Source: Haloprofundus halobius (GTDB taxonomy: Archaea; Halobacteriota; Halobacteria; Halobacteriales; Haloferacaceae). Taken from it: 64,000 bases of DNA. Below the pieces are notes generated by a model. That model saw only the letters and a program-made list of their open reading frames with translations. It was not told where the DNA came from and did not search any database. The stretch is taken from contig NZ_CP083666.1 in NCBI RefSeq assembly GCF_020097835.1, forward strand, positions 186,001 through 250,000, in the 5' to 3' direction. Shown piece after piece: positions 23,857-31,805 of the stretch. Numbering within the stretch: the first letter of the stretch is position 1; each line of letters opens with the position of its first letter. A program made the translations under genes and the position numbers.

Positions 23857-24657
23857 ATGAACGTTCCCACGGAACTCAGGGCCGGTATCCGGGACGTGCT
23901 CCCGCTGTTTCTCGGCATCGTCCCGTTCGCCGTCGTCTTCGGCGTCGCCGCCGTCGACGCGGGGCTGACCGCGGTGCAGGCTGTCGGTCTCTCGGTGTTC
24001 GTCTTCGCCGGGGCGGCGCAGCTGGCGACGCTCGAATTGCTCGCCGCCAACGCCGCCGTCCCCGTCGTCGTCCTCACCGCCGTCGTCATCAACCTGCGGA
24101 TGCTGATGTACTCGGCCTCCATCGCGCCGTACTTTCGGTCGCTCGCGGGTCGGTCGAAGGCGGTGATGGCGTACTTTCTCACCGACCAGGCGTACGCGCT
24201 CTCGGTCGCGCACTACGGCCCACTCGGCGAGGTGACGACCGGAGCGCCGGGCTCAGACGACGCCAGCGACGGCGGCCACGCGGACGACGCCGACGACGAC
24301 GCGGGCGACGCCGACGACCACCCGGACAGCGGGCCGACGACGTCGTCGCTCGCCGACCGCCGCTGGTACTATCTCGGCGTCGCGGTGAGCCTCTGGGTCG
24401 TCTGGCAGTTGGGAACCGTCGCCGGTCTCGTCCTCGGCACCGGCGTCCCCGAGAGTTGGGGCCTCGACTTCACCGTCCCGCTCGTCTTTCTGGCGCTTCT
24501 CGTCCCGGCGATGAAGGACGTGCCGACGACGACAGCGGGCGTCGTCGGCGGCGTCGTCGCCGTCGCCGCCGCCGGGCTGCCGCTGAATCTCGGGTTGCTG
24601 GTCGGGGCGACAGTCGGCATCCTCGCCGGACTCCTCGCGGAGCGTGGTCGGCGATGA
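23857..24657 (+). CDS. azlC: AzlC-family branched-chain amino acid exporter, large subunit
   Basis: 266 residues, polytopic. The N-terminal family pattern RDVLPLFLGIVPFAVVFGV and the segment FVFAGAAQLATLELLAANAAV identify AzlC, which together with AzlD exports branched-chain amino acids or analogues. An unusual insertion of about 35 residues rich in Asp, Gly and His (DDASDGGHADDADDDAGD, near 128-165) lies between the central TM helices. The 3' end overlaps azlD by ATGA. Promoter unclear. Confidence 0.88.
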   Translation: MNVPTELRAGIRDVLPLFLGIVPFAVVFGVAAVDAGLTAVQAVGLSVFVFAGAAQLATLELLAANAAVPVVVLTAVVINLRMLMYSASIAPYFRSLAGRSKAVMAYFLTDQAYALSVAHYGPLGEVTTGAPGSDDASDGGHADDADDDAGDADDHPDSGPTTSSLADRRWYYLGVAVSLWVVWQLGTVAGLVLGTGVPESWGLDFTVPLVFLALLVPAMKDVPTTTAGVVGGVVAVAAAGLPLNLGLLVGATVGILAGLLAERGRR

Positions 24658-25028
24658 CCACGTCGTATCCGGCGACGACGGTGTGGGTCGTCGTCCTCGC
24701 CATCGGCGTGCTGACGTTCGCGATTCGGTTCTCGTTTCTCGCGCTGTTCGAGGCCATCGAGCGGCGCTCTTCGGGCGGTCGCGACGACTCCGACGGAACC
24801 ATCTCGCCGCGGGTTCGCGCGGTACTCCGATACGTTCCGCCCGCGGTGCTGGCGGCGCTCGTCTTCCCGGCTATCGTGACGCTCGAACCGACCGTCGTCG
24901 GGACGCTGTCGAACGAACGACTGCTCGCCGGGACGGTGGCGGCGGCCGCCGCGTGGCGAACCGAGAGCGTCCTCGCGACTATCGGCGTCGGAATGGGCGC
25001 GCTGTGGGCGCTGCAGGTTCTCCTCTAA
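24654..25028 (+). CDS. azlD: AzlD-family transporter small subunit
   Basis: 124 residues with about four TM helices. The pattern TFAIRFSFLALF near the N-terminus and VRAVLRYVPPAVLAALVFPAI are typical of AzlD, the obligate partner of AzlC. ATG 24654 overlaps the azlC stop by four bases, so the two subunits should be made in equal ratio. A short charged loop RRSSGGRDDSDG is probably the halophilic surface loop. Immediately downstream is an 18-bp tandem repeat. Confidence 0.88.
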   Translation: MTTSYPATTVWVVVLAIGVLTFAIRFSFLALFEAIERRSSGGRDDSDGTISPRVRAVLRYVPPAVLAALVFPAIVTLEPTVVGTLSNERLLAGTVAAAAAWRTESVLATIGVGMGALWALQVLL

Positions 25029-25032
25029 CGAG

Positions 25033-25080
25033 TGCTGACTGTCCGACGGATGCTGACTGTCCGACGGATGCTGACTGTCC
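25033..25080. repeat. 18-bp tandem repeat (2.7 copies)
   Basis: Unit TGCTGACTGTCCGACGGA at 25033-25050 and 25051-25068, plus a partial copy TGCTGACTGTCC at 25069-25080. It occupies most of the short spacer between azlD and the antiporter gene. Copies are identical, so the duplication is recent or maintained. Possible regulatory spacing element, or simple slippage. Confidence 0.85.
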
Positions 25081-25113
25081 GGTCGACGCGGACTCGAAAC
25101 TAAGCACCCTTCC

Positions 25114-26412
25114 GTGGTTCGAAACCCCGTGATAGCGCCGCTGGATGGAGAGGTACTCCTCACGCTGTTCGTCCAACTGTTCGCCATTCTGTCGGTCGCG
25201 CTGCTGTTGGGACGACTCGCCCGGTTCGTCGGTGTGTCACCCCTCGTCGGGCAACTGTTCACCGGCATCGTCCTCGGGCCGTCGCTTCTCGGCGTCGTCG
25301 CTCCGGGGGCGTTCGCGGTCCTGTTCCCGTCGACGTCGGCGCAGCGCTCGCTCCTCGAAGCGATTTCGTCGCTCGGTGTCGTGTTTCTGCTCCTGACGGC
25401 GGGTTTGGAGATGGACGTGGGTCGACTTCGTCGCCGGGCCGGCAGCGCCGCGATCGTCTCGACGGCGGGCGTCGCCGCGCCGTTCGCCCTCGGGTTCGGC
25501 GTCGTGTGGCTCCTTCCGGCGTTTCTCGTCGGCGACGGAGGCGGCCGCGTCGGCCTCGCGCTGTTTCTCGCCGCGGCGCTGAGTATCTCGGCCATCCCGC
25601 TCACCGCTGACGTTCTCGTCGAGACGGGTCTCGCGCCCCGGCCCGTCGGGCAGGTGATGCTCGCGTCGACGACGCTGACCGGCGTCGCCGGTTGGCTCGT
25701 CCTCTCACTCGTCGTCGGTTCCCTCCAGCGCGGCGCGCTCGACGGGGATACCGTCGCCGTCTCGCTGCTTGCGCTCTCTCTTTTCGCCGCGTTCGCCGTT
25801 ACTGCGGGCCGCAGCGGCGTCTCGACGGTGCTTCGTCGCATCGCACCCACCGACGCTGGGCCGCGCGCACAGGTCACACTCGTTACTGCGCTCGCACTCG
25901 GGGCCGGGTCCCTGACCGCCGCGCTCGGGTTCGGGGCGACGCTCGGCGCGCTGTTGGCGGGCGTTGCCATCGACCGCGACGCGCTCGACGTCGAGGCCCG
26001 ACACATCCTCGAAGACGTCTCGCTGGGCGTGTTCGCTCCGTTGTTCTTCGGCACCGCGGGTCTCAGCGCCGATCTCTGGCTGCTGGCGAACCCGGCGATG
26101 GCGCTCCCGGCGCTCGCGCTGCTTCTCGTCGCCACCGTCGGCAAACTCGTCGGCGTCTCGGGGGGCGCGCTCGTCGCCGGGTTCACCAGGCGAGACGCGC
26201 TCGCGATGGGCGTCGGTCTGAACGCCCGCGGCGCGCTCGAACTCGTCGTCGCGACTGTCGGCCTCTCCGCTGGACTGCTGACGCCCGCGCTCTACGCGAT
26301 ACTCGTTCTCGTCGCCGTCGCTACCTCGGTGTCGGCCGCGGCGCTCCTGCCGGTCGTCGCGACCGCACCGGAGCGACGACACTCGGTCGACCGGCGAGCG
26401 AGACGGCCCTGA
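25114..26412 (+). CDS. Cation:proton antiporter (CPA2/KefB type)
   Basis: 432 residues, about 12 TM helices. The pattern VSPLVGQLFTGIVLGPSLLG at the start and VVFLLLTAGLEMDVGRLRRR around 85-105 are characteristic of the Na+/H+ exchanger (CPA2) domain. LGVFAPLFFGTAGLSADL and GLNARGALELVVATVGL are later conserved segments. There is no TrkA-N regulatory domain at the C-terminus. GTG 25114 is used, and GTG 25129 is an alternative. The physiological ion (Na+ or K+) is not determinable. It converges with the methyltransferase gene, with no overlap. Confidence 0.87.
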   Translation: MVRNPVIAPLDGEVLLTLFVQLFAILSVALLLGRLARFVGVSPLVGQLFTGIVLGPSLLGVVAPGAFAVLFPSTSAQRSLLEAISSLGVVFLLLTAGLEMDVGRLRRRAGSAAIVSTAGVAAPFALGFGVVWLLPAFLVGDGGGRVGLALFLAAALSISAIPLTADVLVETGLAPRPVGQVMLASTTLTGVAGWLVLSLVVGSLQRGALDGDTVAVSLLALSLFAAFAVTAGRSGVSTVLRRIAPTDAGPRAQVTLVTALALGAGSLTAALGFGATLGALLAGVAIDRDALDVEARHILEDVSLGVFAPLFFGTAGLSADLWLLANPAMALPALALLLVATVGKLVGVSGGALVAGFTRRDALAMGVGLNARGALELVVATVGLSAGLLTPALYAILVLVAVATSVSAAALLPVVATAPERRHSVDRRARRP

Positions 26413-26413
26413 G

Positions 26414-27055
26414 CTACGCGTTCGGCTCCGCGACCAGTTCGGTGACGACGCCGAGATACCGGCACCGGACGCCGTCGACCCGCAGTCCCGCCTCCGCGAC
26501 GATATCGGCGGGCTGCTGGTTCCACCGACAGCCCATCTGCTCGAAGTGCCACGGGGCGAGGCGGTCCTGTAGCCTCGCGACCGGTTCGACGCGACTCCGA
26601 CCGTGTTCGAGCAGCAGGATTCGTCCCGCCGGGTCGCAGACGCGGGCCATCTCTCGGAGCGCCGCGGTCGGGTCCGGAAACGTGCACGTCGACAGCGAGG
26701 AGACGACCGTGTCGAAACTGTCGTCCTCGAAGGGGAGGCTCTGGGCGTCGGCCTCCTGAAGCCTCACGTCGAGGCCGAATTCGTCGGCCCGCGTTCGCGC
26801 CCGGGCGAGCATCTCCGGACTCAGGTCGACACCGGTGACGGAGACGCCCGCGGGCAGATACGGGAAGTTCGACCCGGTGCCGCAGGCGACGTCGAGTACG
26901 CGACCGCTCGCCCGCGAGAAGAGGCGACGGCGGCTCCGTCCGAGAATCAGGCGGTCTATCGGCTCCACGCGGTCGAACTGCGATGCGGCGTCGTCGTAGA
27001 GCTCCCGAAGTTCGTCCGTCGACTTCCCCGGCCGGTTCGAGTTCTCTGCGCTCAC
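26414..27055 (-). CDS. Class I SAM-dependent methyltransferase (UbiE-like)
   Basis: 213 residues from GTG 27055 (TTG 27082 is further upstream). Motif I is VLDVACGTGSNFPYL, motif II VTGVDLSPEMLARAR, and EADAQSLPFEDDSFD marks the acidic loop, as in methyltransferases of the UbiE/Coq5 group. The C-terminus contains HFEQMGCRWNQQPADIVAEAGL, similar to small-molecule methyltransferases acting on lipids or quinones. Substrate is unknown. Single gene, divergent from the SRPBCC gene at 27172. Confidence 0.85.
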   Translation of the reverse strand: MSAENSNRPGKSTDELRELYDDAASQFDRVEPIDRLILGRSRRRLFSRASGRVLDVACGTGSNFPYLPAGVSVTGVDLSPEMLARARTRADEFGLDVRLQEADAQSLPFEDDSFDTVVSSLSTCTFPDPTAALREMARVCDPAGRILLLEHGRSRVEPVARLQDRLAPWHFEQMGCRWNQQPADIVAEAGLRVDGVRCRYLGVVTELVAEPNA

Positions 27056-27171
27056 AGTACGTGGTGGGCTACCGAGTGACAAAAGTCGTACTCCTGTTCA
27101 TCGTCGCACTCTCCCATCGCGCGTCGGTCGACGCGACGCTTATGCGCTCGAAGAACCTACCTTCGTAACTT

Positions 27172-27624
27172 ATGAAGCACGTTCACACGTCTATCGACAT
27201 CGAAGCACCGCCGAGCATCGTCTGGGAGGTGCTCACCGACTTCGACGCCTACCACGAGTGGAACCCCTACATCACCGAGGCCAGCGGCGAGGTCGGCGAG
27301 GGGGAGACCGTCGAAATCCGCGTCGAACCGACGGGGCGGCGGAGTTCGAGGCTCAAATGCGAGGTGACGAACGTCGTCGCCGAACGCAGACTCCAGTGGG
27401 TCGGCAGCCTCCGCGTTCCGGGGCTGTTCACCGGTCGGCACACCTTCGAACTCGAACCGCTCGGCGACGACCGAACTCGTCTCGTCAACCGCGAGGAGGT
27501 GTCGGGCCTGCTCGCGCGCTTCGTCGTCACCGACGAGACGCCGCTCGACTACGACTGGATGAATCAGGAACTCGCCCGACGCGCCGAACTGTGGTTCAAC
27601 CCGCAGCGGACCGCCGAGGCGTGA
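27172..27624 (+). CDS. SRPBCC-domain protein
   Basis: 150 residues, START/Bet v 1-like fold. SIDIEAPPSIVWEVLTDFDAYHEWNPYI at the start is the usual signature of this ligand-binding superfamily, and GLFTGRHTFELEPLGDDRTRLVNREE follows the expected strand pattern. A CGCTTATGCG box ~30 bases upstream fits a leaderless promoter. The fold binds hydrophobic ligands, but the ligand here is unknown. It converges with the membrane gene at 27629. Confidence 0.85.
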   Translation: MKHVHTSIDIEAPPSIVWEVLTDFDAYHEWNPYITEASGEVGEGETVEIRVEPTGRRSSRLKCEVTNVVAERRLQWVGSLRVPGLFTGRHTFELEPLGDDRTRLVNREEVSGLLARFVVTDETPLDYDWMNQELARRAELWFNPQRTAEA

Positions 27625-27628
27625 CGGT

Positions 27629-27895
27629 TTACGGGCGGTCGTCGGGCGCAGACGCCGACTCGCGCTCGCGAACGGTGGCGAACCGCTGTGCGGCGTCGGC
27701 GATGCGCTCGAACGCGAGGACGAAGCGGTAGAGCAGGTAGAGCGGAATCAGCGCGAGGAGGAACCAGACGACGACGAGCAGTTCCTGAAAGCCGAACAGC
27801 GTTGCGAACAGGACGAACGCGACGACGGCGGTGAGATACGGACCGATTCTCTCGAGGAGGGCGTACGCGGAGGGTGGGGACTGGCGGGAGCTCAC
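27629..27895 (-). CDS. Small membrane protein
   Basis: 88 residues from GTG 27895 (TTG 27919 is further upstream). One long hydrophobic hairpin, about 18-58 (IGPYLTAVVAFVLFATLFGF and LLVVVWFLLALIPLYLLYRF), followed by a helical charged tail FERIADAAQRFATVRERES. No family recognised. It ends four bases after the SRPBCC gene stop on the other strand. Confidence 0.6.
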   Translation of the reverse strand: MSSRQSPPSAYALLERIGPYLTAVVAFVLFATLFGFQELLVVVWFLLALIPLYLLYRFVLAFERIADAAQRFATVRERESASAPDDRP

Positions 27896-27949
27896 GACCG
27901 GACTGTCAGACGAACGCAAGAAAAATGAATCGGATTCTGGAACGTCGGC

Positions 27950-29881
27950 TCAGTCGTCGGCGGGGGCGGCGGAGTCGCTGCCGCTGCTGACGCCCGTACC
28001 GGGGCCGATGTCGATTTCGAGTTCCTCGAGTTTCTCGTCGGGAACGACGCCGTCGACCCAGCCGCGGTGGCTGTAGTACTCGTCTTTCATCTCGTCGAGT
28101 TCGCAGAACTCGCCCTCCGAGGCACCCTGTCCGGCGACGCCGCCCTCGCCGTCGAGGAAGCGCGCGGGCAGCGAGTCGTCGGAGCCGTCGAAGCCCGCGA
28201 GGTTGTTGTAGTAGCGTTCGAGGTTGTAGACGCGCTCGCCCGCCTCGACGAGTTCGTCCTCGGTCACGTCGAGGCCCGTCATGCCGTTGTACTGCATGAC
28301 GTACTCCTCGATACCCTCCGCGAAGGCGTTGAACTTGCAGATGTCGAAGCTGTCGGAGATGGCGTGGAGGTCCTGGAACGTGGCGGTGAGTTCACCTTTG
28401 CCCTCCCACGCGTACGGGTCGACTTTCTCCGGGATGCCGAGAATCTCGGCGGCCGGGGTGTAGGCGCGCAGGTGGCACGCCCCGCGGTTCGAGGTGGCGT
28501 AGGCGATGCCCATCCCCTTCATGCAGCGCGGGTCGTACGCCGGAATCGTCTGTCCCTTGATCGCCAGCGAGTTGTCCTCCGCGTCTTTCTCGTCGGCGAT
28601 GCGCTTTGCACCCTCGGCGAGCAGGTCCGGGAGGCCCTCCTCGCGGTGCGAAATTTCCTCGATGAGGTCGACCATCGTCTCGGAGTCGCCCCAGTCGAGC
28701 GTCCCGACGTCGTCGAGTTTGCCCTGTTCGGACATCTCCATCGCCATGGCCATCATGTTGCCCACCTCGATGGTGTCGACGCCCATGTCGTTGCAGCGGT
28801 CGATCATCAGCGCGATGTCGTCGCGCTCGGTGTGCCCGGAGTTCGGGCCGAGCGCGTACGCCGACTCGTACTCGTACGACTCCATGCGGACGTTCATCTC
28901 CTCGCCCTTGTGCATCGTCGTCACCTCGACTTCCTTCTTGCAGGCGACGGGGCAGGAGTGACACGTCGGTTCGTCGACGAGGATGTTCTCGCGGACGTTC
29001 TCGCCGGAGACCTCCTCGGCGTCGATGGTCGTCCCCTCGCTCTCGGAGAAGCTCCGCGTCGAGGTGTACTTGCCGTTCTTGGTCGGCAGACCGTCCATCT
29101 CCTCGGTGATGTTCATCAGGACGTTCGTGCCGTACATCGAGAGGCCGCCCTCGTTCGGCGCGGTGACGTCGGACTCCTGAATCGCCTGCATCCCCTGCTG
29201 GTAGCCCTTCTGGAACGTCTCCGCGTCCGCGGGCTTCGGCATTCGGGTGCCGGATTTGACGACGACCGCTTTGAGGTTCTTCGAGCCCATCACGCAGCCG
29301 GTGCCGCCGCGGCCCGAGGCTCGGTCGTCCTCGTTGACGATACAGGCGTAGCGCACGCCGTTCTCGCCGCCGGGGCCGATGGCCATCACGGAGACGTTCT
29401 TGCCGACGCTGCCGTCGACTTCCTCGTCGATGGCTTCGATGGTGTCGTGGACGCCCTTCCCCCAGAGGTGAGAGGCGTCGCGGAGTTCGACTTCGCCGTC
29501 TTCGACGTACGCGTACACCGGTTCGTCGGCTTTGCCGTCGAAGACGAGGCCGTCGAAACCGGACCACTTCAGACGTGCGCCGGACCAGCCGCCGTGGTGG
29601 GAGTCGGTGACGGTGCCGGTGAGCGGCGACTTCGTGACGACGGCAATGCGGCCGCTCATCACCGTCTGGGTGCCCGTCAGCGGGCCGTTCATAAACGCGA
29701 GCCGGTTCTCCGGCCCGTCCGGGTCGACGTCCGGACCGGCGTCGAAGACGTACTTCACGCCGAGGCCGCGCGCGCCGATGTACTTTCGCGCGTCCTCGTC
29801 GTCGATACCCTGGTAGGTCACCTCACCCGAGGTGAGGTCGACCTGCCCTACGTGGTCTTGGAATCCGCCGAGTTCGGTCAT
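27950..29881 (-). CDS. aor: Aldehyde ferredoxin oxidoreductase (canonical tungstoenzyme)
   Basis: 643 residues, full length for AOR. Cluster ligands are intact: C307, C310 and C314 in PTCHSCPVACKK, and C515 in SFDICKFNAF. The pterin-binding segment SGRGGTGCVMGSKNLKAV is at 189-206, and YDPRCMKGMGIAYATSNRGACH follows at about 449-470. It should oxidise aldehydes to acids using ferredoxin. On the minus strand a TATA-like ATATATAAT (29897-29904) lies close upstream of the ATG. No ferredoxin gene is adjacent; the nearest in the window is at 60920-61255. Haloarchaea carry several AORs whose substrates are not known. Confidence 0.92.
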   Translation of the reverse strand: MTELGGFQDHVGQVDLTSGEVTYQGIDDEDARKYIGARGLGVKYVFDAGPDVDPDGPENRLAFMNGPLTGTQTVMSGRIAVVTKSPLTGTVTDSHHGGWSGARLKWSGFDGLVFDGKADEPVYAYVEDGEVELRDASHLWGKGVHDTIEAIDEEVDGSVGKNVSVMAIGPGGENGVRYACIVNEDDRASGRGGTGCVMGSKNLKAVVVKSGTRMPKPADAETFQKGYQQGMQAIQESDVTAPNEGGLSMYGTNVLMNITEEMDGLPTKNGKYTSTRSFSESEGTTIDAEEVSGENVRENILVDEPTCHSCPVACKKEVEVTTMHKGEEMNVRMESYEYESAYALGPNSGHTERDDIALMIDRCNDMGVDTIEVGNMMAMAMEMSEQGKLDDVGTLDWGDSETMVDLIEEISHREEGLPDLLAEGAKRIADEKDAEDNSLAIKGQTIPAYDPRCMKGMGIAYATSNRGACHLRAYTPAAEILGIPEKVDPYAWEGKGELTATFQDLHAISDSFDICKFNAFAEGIEEYVMQYNGMTGLDVTEDELVEAGERVYNLERYYNNLAGFDGSDDSLPARFLDGEGGVAGQGASEGEFCELDEMKDEYYSHRGWVDGVVPDEKLEELEIDIGPGTGVSSGSDSAAPADD

Positions 29882-30064
29882 TGTAAGGTACTATGATTAT
29901 ATATGGCCCCCATTTCGTTAGCTGTTGCCGCGCCGACGTAACTGATTCCAGTTACATTCGGCGCAGTCTGTGTATTTTGGACCCCGATAGCGATGATCGA
30001 CGAACCCGCCCGTACGGTCGACGGAGCGCGACGCTTATCGGGGCGGCGCAACCACTCGAAGTCG

Positions 30065-30484
30065 ATGTCTCCGCCTCCGTCGCGCCGCCTCACTCGGTCG
30101 GTCGTGCTCTCGCCCCGTCTCCGCTGGGCCGTCGTCTTCCTCGTCGCCGCCGCCGTCTTCGTCGCGTCCGTCGTCGCGCCGCCGGGCGATGGCGGTCCGA
30201 CGCTCGGACCGTTCGGTCTCGTCGGCGCGGACAAGTGGTTGCACGCGGTCGCCTACGCCGCTGTCGCGGGGGCGCTCGCGCACGCGCTCGATCCGAAACT
30301 CGAGCGGGCAGCTCTCGGCGGGTTCTTCGGGGCGTTCGCGTACGGGTTCGTCGTCGAACTCGCACAGTGGGTCGCCCCCACCCGGCAGTTCGACCTCTTC
30401 GACGCCGCGGCGAACGGCGTCGGCGCGGCGCTCGGAGTCGGGTTGTGGCTCGTCGCGCTCGCGGCGGTTCGGCGACTCGGCTGA
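30065..30484 (+). CDS. VanZ-family membrane protein
   Basis: 139 residues with about four TM helices. The VanZ pattern is visible: ADKWLHAVAYAAVAGALAHA, FVVELAQWVAPTRQFDLFDAAANGVGAALG. ATG 30065 is preferred because a CGCTTATCGG box sits 28 bases before it; ATG 29993 would add 24 residues. VanZ proteins occur in many prokaryotes, and the biochemical role outside teicoplanin resistance is undefined. Possibly envelope-related. Confidence 0.82.
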   Translation: MSPPPSRRLTRSVVLSPRLRWAVVFLVAAAVFVASVVAPPGDGGPTLGPFGLVGADKWLHAVAYAAVAGALAHALDPKLERAALGGFFGAFAYGFVVELAQWVAPTRQFDLFDAAANGVGAALGVGLWLVALAAVRRLG

Positions 30485-30494
30485 GCGCTCGTGG

Positions 30495-31715
30495 TCACCC
30501 GCCGACCGACGCCGAGGGTACAGGTTGAGACACCCGGATTCGACCCCCGGCGTCGACGACGACGTACCACGGACCGACCGACGGGCAGGTGAGCCAGCCG
30601 TACCGCTCGTGCGACCCGGTGTCGGCTTCGACGGTCAGCGCGAACGGACCGAGGCGGTCGAGGAGGTCGGCGTCTGTCAGGTGCGCCTCCGGACCGAGGT
30701 AGTACCGCCGCTCCGTCGCTCGCGCCGGGTCGTCCAGCGGTTCGACGCGCACCGTCACCCGATGTGGCCGGTCGTCGTCGTTGACGAGGTGGCAGCGACC
30801 GCTGTCGCCGCCACAGCCGAAGGCGACGCCCGCCTCGGCGACGGTGGCGAACAGCTCCGGGACGTCCGTCGGCCACGTCGTCCGCGCGGTCGACCCCTCG
30901 CTTCCGACGGTCACCGAGAACGCCCGGTCGCGACCGCCGACGGGGATGACGAGGCGGGAGTCGGGAGGGACGCGGTAGCGCGAGGTGACCGACGCGCCGG
31001 CCGCCGCGAACGAGACGCTGACCGGTCGCCACCCGGCGCCGAGGTTGTCGATCCGGAGGCTCGGACCGGGGCCGAACGCCCCTCGCAGACCGGGGCGCTC
31101 GCTCTCGGGGTAGTCGACCGGATAGCCGTCCGAGGGCGACGGCGACGTGCGAGTGACGGCGCGAGAGAGCGGCGGACAGGTCGGAGCGCAGGTGACGACG
31201 GGCGTGAATCGGACTCCCCCCGCGTCGAGCGCAACGTCGAGGTCGCTGCGCGCGCCTTCTACGACCCAGTCGTAACCCTCCCGCTGCCCGTCCGCCGTCG
31301 CGACGAGGACGCGGTACGTGCCGGCGCTGCCGACGAGCGCCGGGTACGCGACGGTCCCGGCGCGCGTGAGCGTCGCGCTCGCAGTGAACACTTCGGTCCG
31401 CTCGTCGCCTCCGCGACCATGCTCGCCTTCGCCACCGTGCTTGTCCTCGCCACCGTGCTTGTCCTCGCCACCGTGATCGCCCTGATCACCCCGAACCGCG
31501 TCGACGGCGAGCGTCACGTACTGCTCGTCGATTCCGGCGTTTCGGAGGCGCACCCCGCGCGGTACGGGAAGCACCGCACCTCCCTCTCGGTACGGTCGGG
31601 CGGCTTGCTCCGGTGTCGACGTCGGCTCCGCGCCTGCCTCGCCCTCCGGTTCGCCGCATCCGGCCATCCCGGCGAGACCGACTGCGAGGACCCCCATCAG
31701 TCGTCGCCGTCGCAT
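30495..31715 (-). CDS. Lipoprotein A (His-rich insert, paralogue of the next gene)
   Basis: 406 residues. The N-terminus MRRRRLMGVLAVGLAGMAGCGEPEG has a basic start, hydrophobic core and lipobox GMAGC (Cys 20), so it is probably lipid-anchored outside the cell. The body is predicted all-beta with sparse Cys, including a CAPTCPPLS motif. Near residue 80-100 is an insert with GGEDKH repeats encoded by tandem 18-bp DNA units. The same architecture and motifs (RYRVP, DFEWTV-like, CRPGCPLS, YAT/YEL ends) occur in the next gene, so they are duplicates. Function unknown. Confidence 0.8.
   Translation of the reverse strand: MRRRRLMGVLAVGLAGMAGCGEPEGEAGAEPTSTPEQAARPYREGGAVLPVPRGVRLRNAGIDEQYVTLAVDAVRGDQGDHGGEDKHGGEDKHGGEGEHGRGGDERTEVFTASATLTRAGTVAYPALVGSAGTYRVLVATADGQREGYDWVVEGARSDLDVALDAGGVRFTPVVTCAPTCPPLSRAVTRTSPSPSDGYPVDYPESERPGLRGAFGPGPSLRIDNLGAGWRPVSVSFAAAGASVTSRYRVPPDSRLVIPVGGRDRAFSVTVGSEGSTARTTWPTDVPELFATVAEAGVAFGCGGDSGRCHLVNDDDRPHRVTVRVEPLDDPARATERRYYLGPEAHLTDADLLDRLGPFALTVEADTGSHERYGWLTCPSVGPWYVVVDAGGRIRVSQPVPSASVGG
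31425..31478 (-). repeat. 18-bp tandem repeat inside lipoprotein A
   Basis: Three adjoining 18-base units (plus strand): GCCTTCGCCACCGTGCTT, GTCCTCGCCACCGTGCTT and GTCCTCGCCACCGTGATC, at 31425-31442, 31443-31460 and 31461-31478. Read on the coding strand they give the HGGEDK-type His/Glu/Asp repeats of lipoprotein A. Length is a multiple of three, so copy-number change keeps the frame. Confidence 0.85.
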
Positions 31716-31805
31716 ACCAGTCCGTCCGCCGTCGAGGCGTAAGAACTCGCTGGCGGGACCCCGTCTCCGAGTTCTCCCGTCGCACTCACGGCGAAGACGC
31801 CTCTC

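Noticed and set aside
22437-24650. Very long plus-strand frame running into azlD
   Set aside because: Only its last 125 codons (24654-25028) match a family (AzlD). The rest lies opposite the S9 peptidase and azlC and is Arg/Val-rich mirror translation.
25033-25080. CRISPR-like repeats
   Set aside because: The 18-bp units are directly adjacent with no spacers, too short, and no cas gene is in the window. The same applies to the repeats at 50321-50386.
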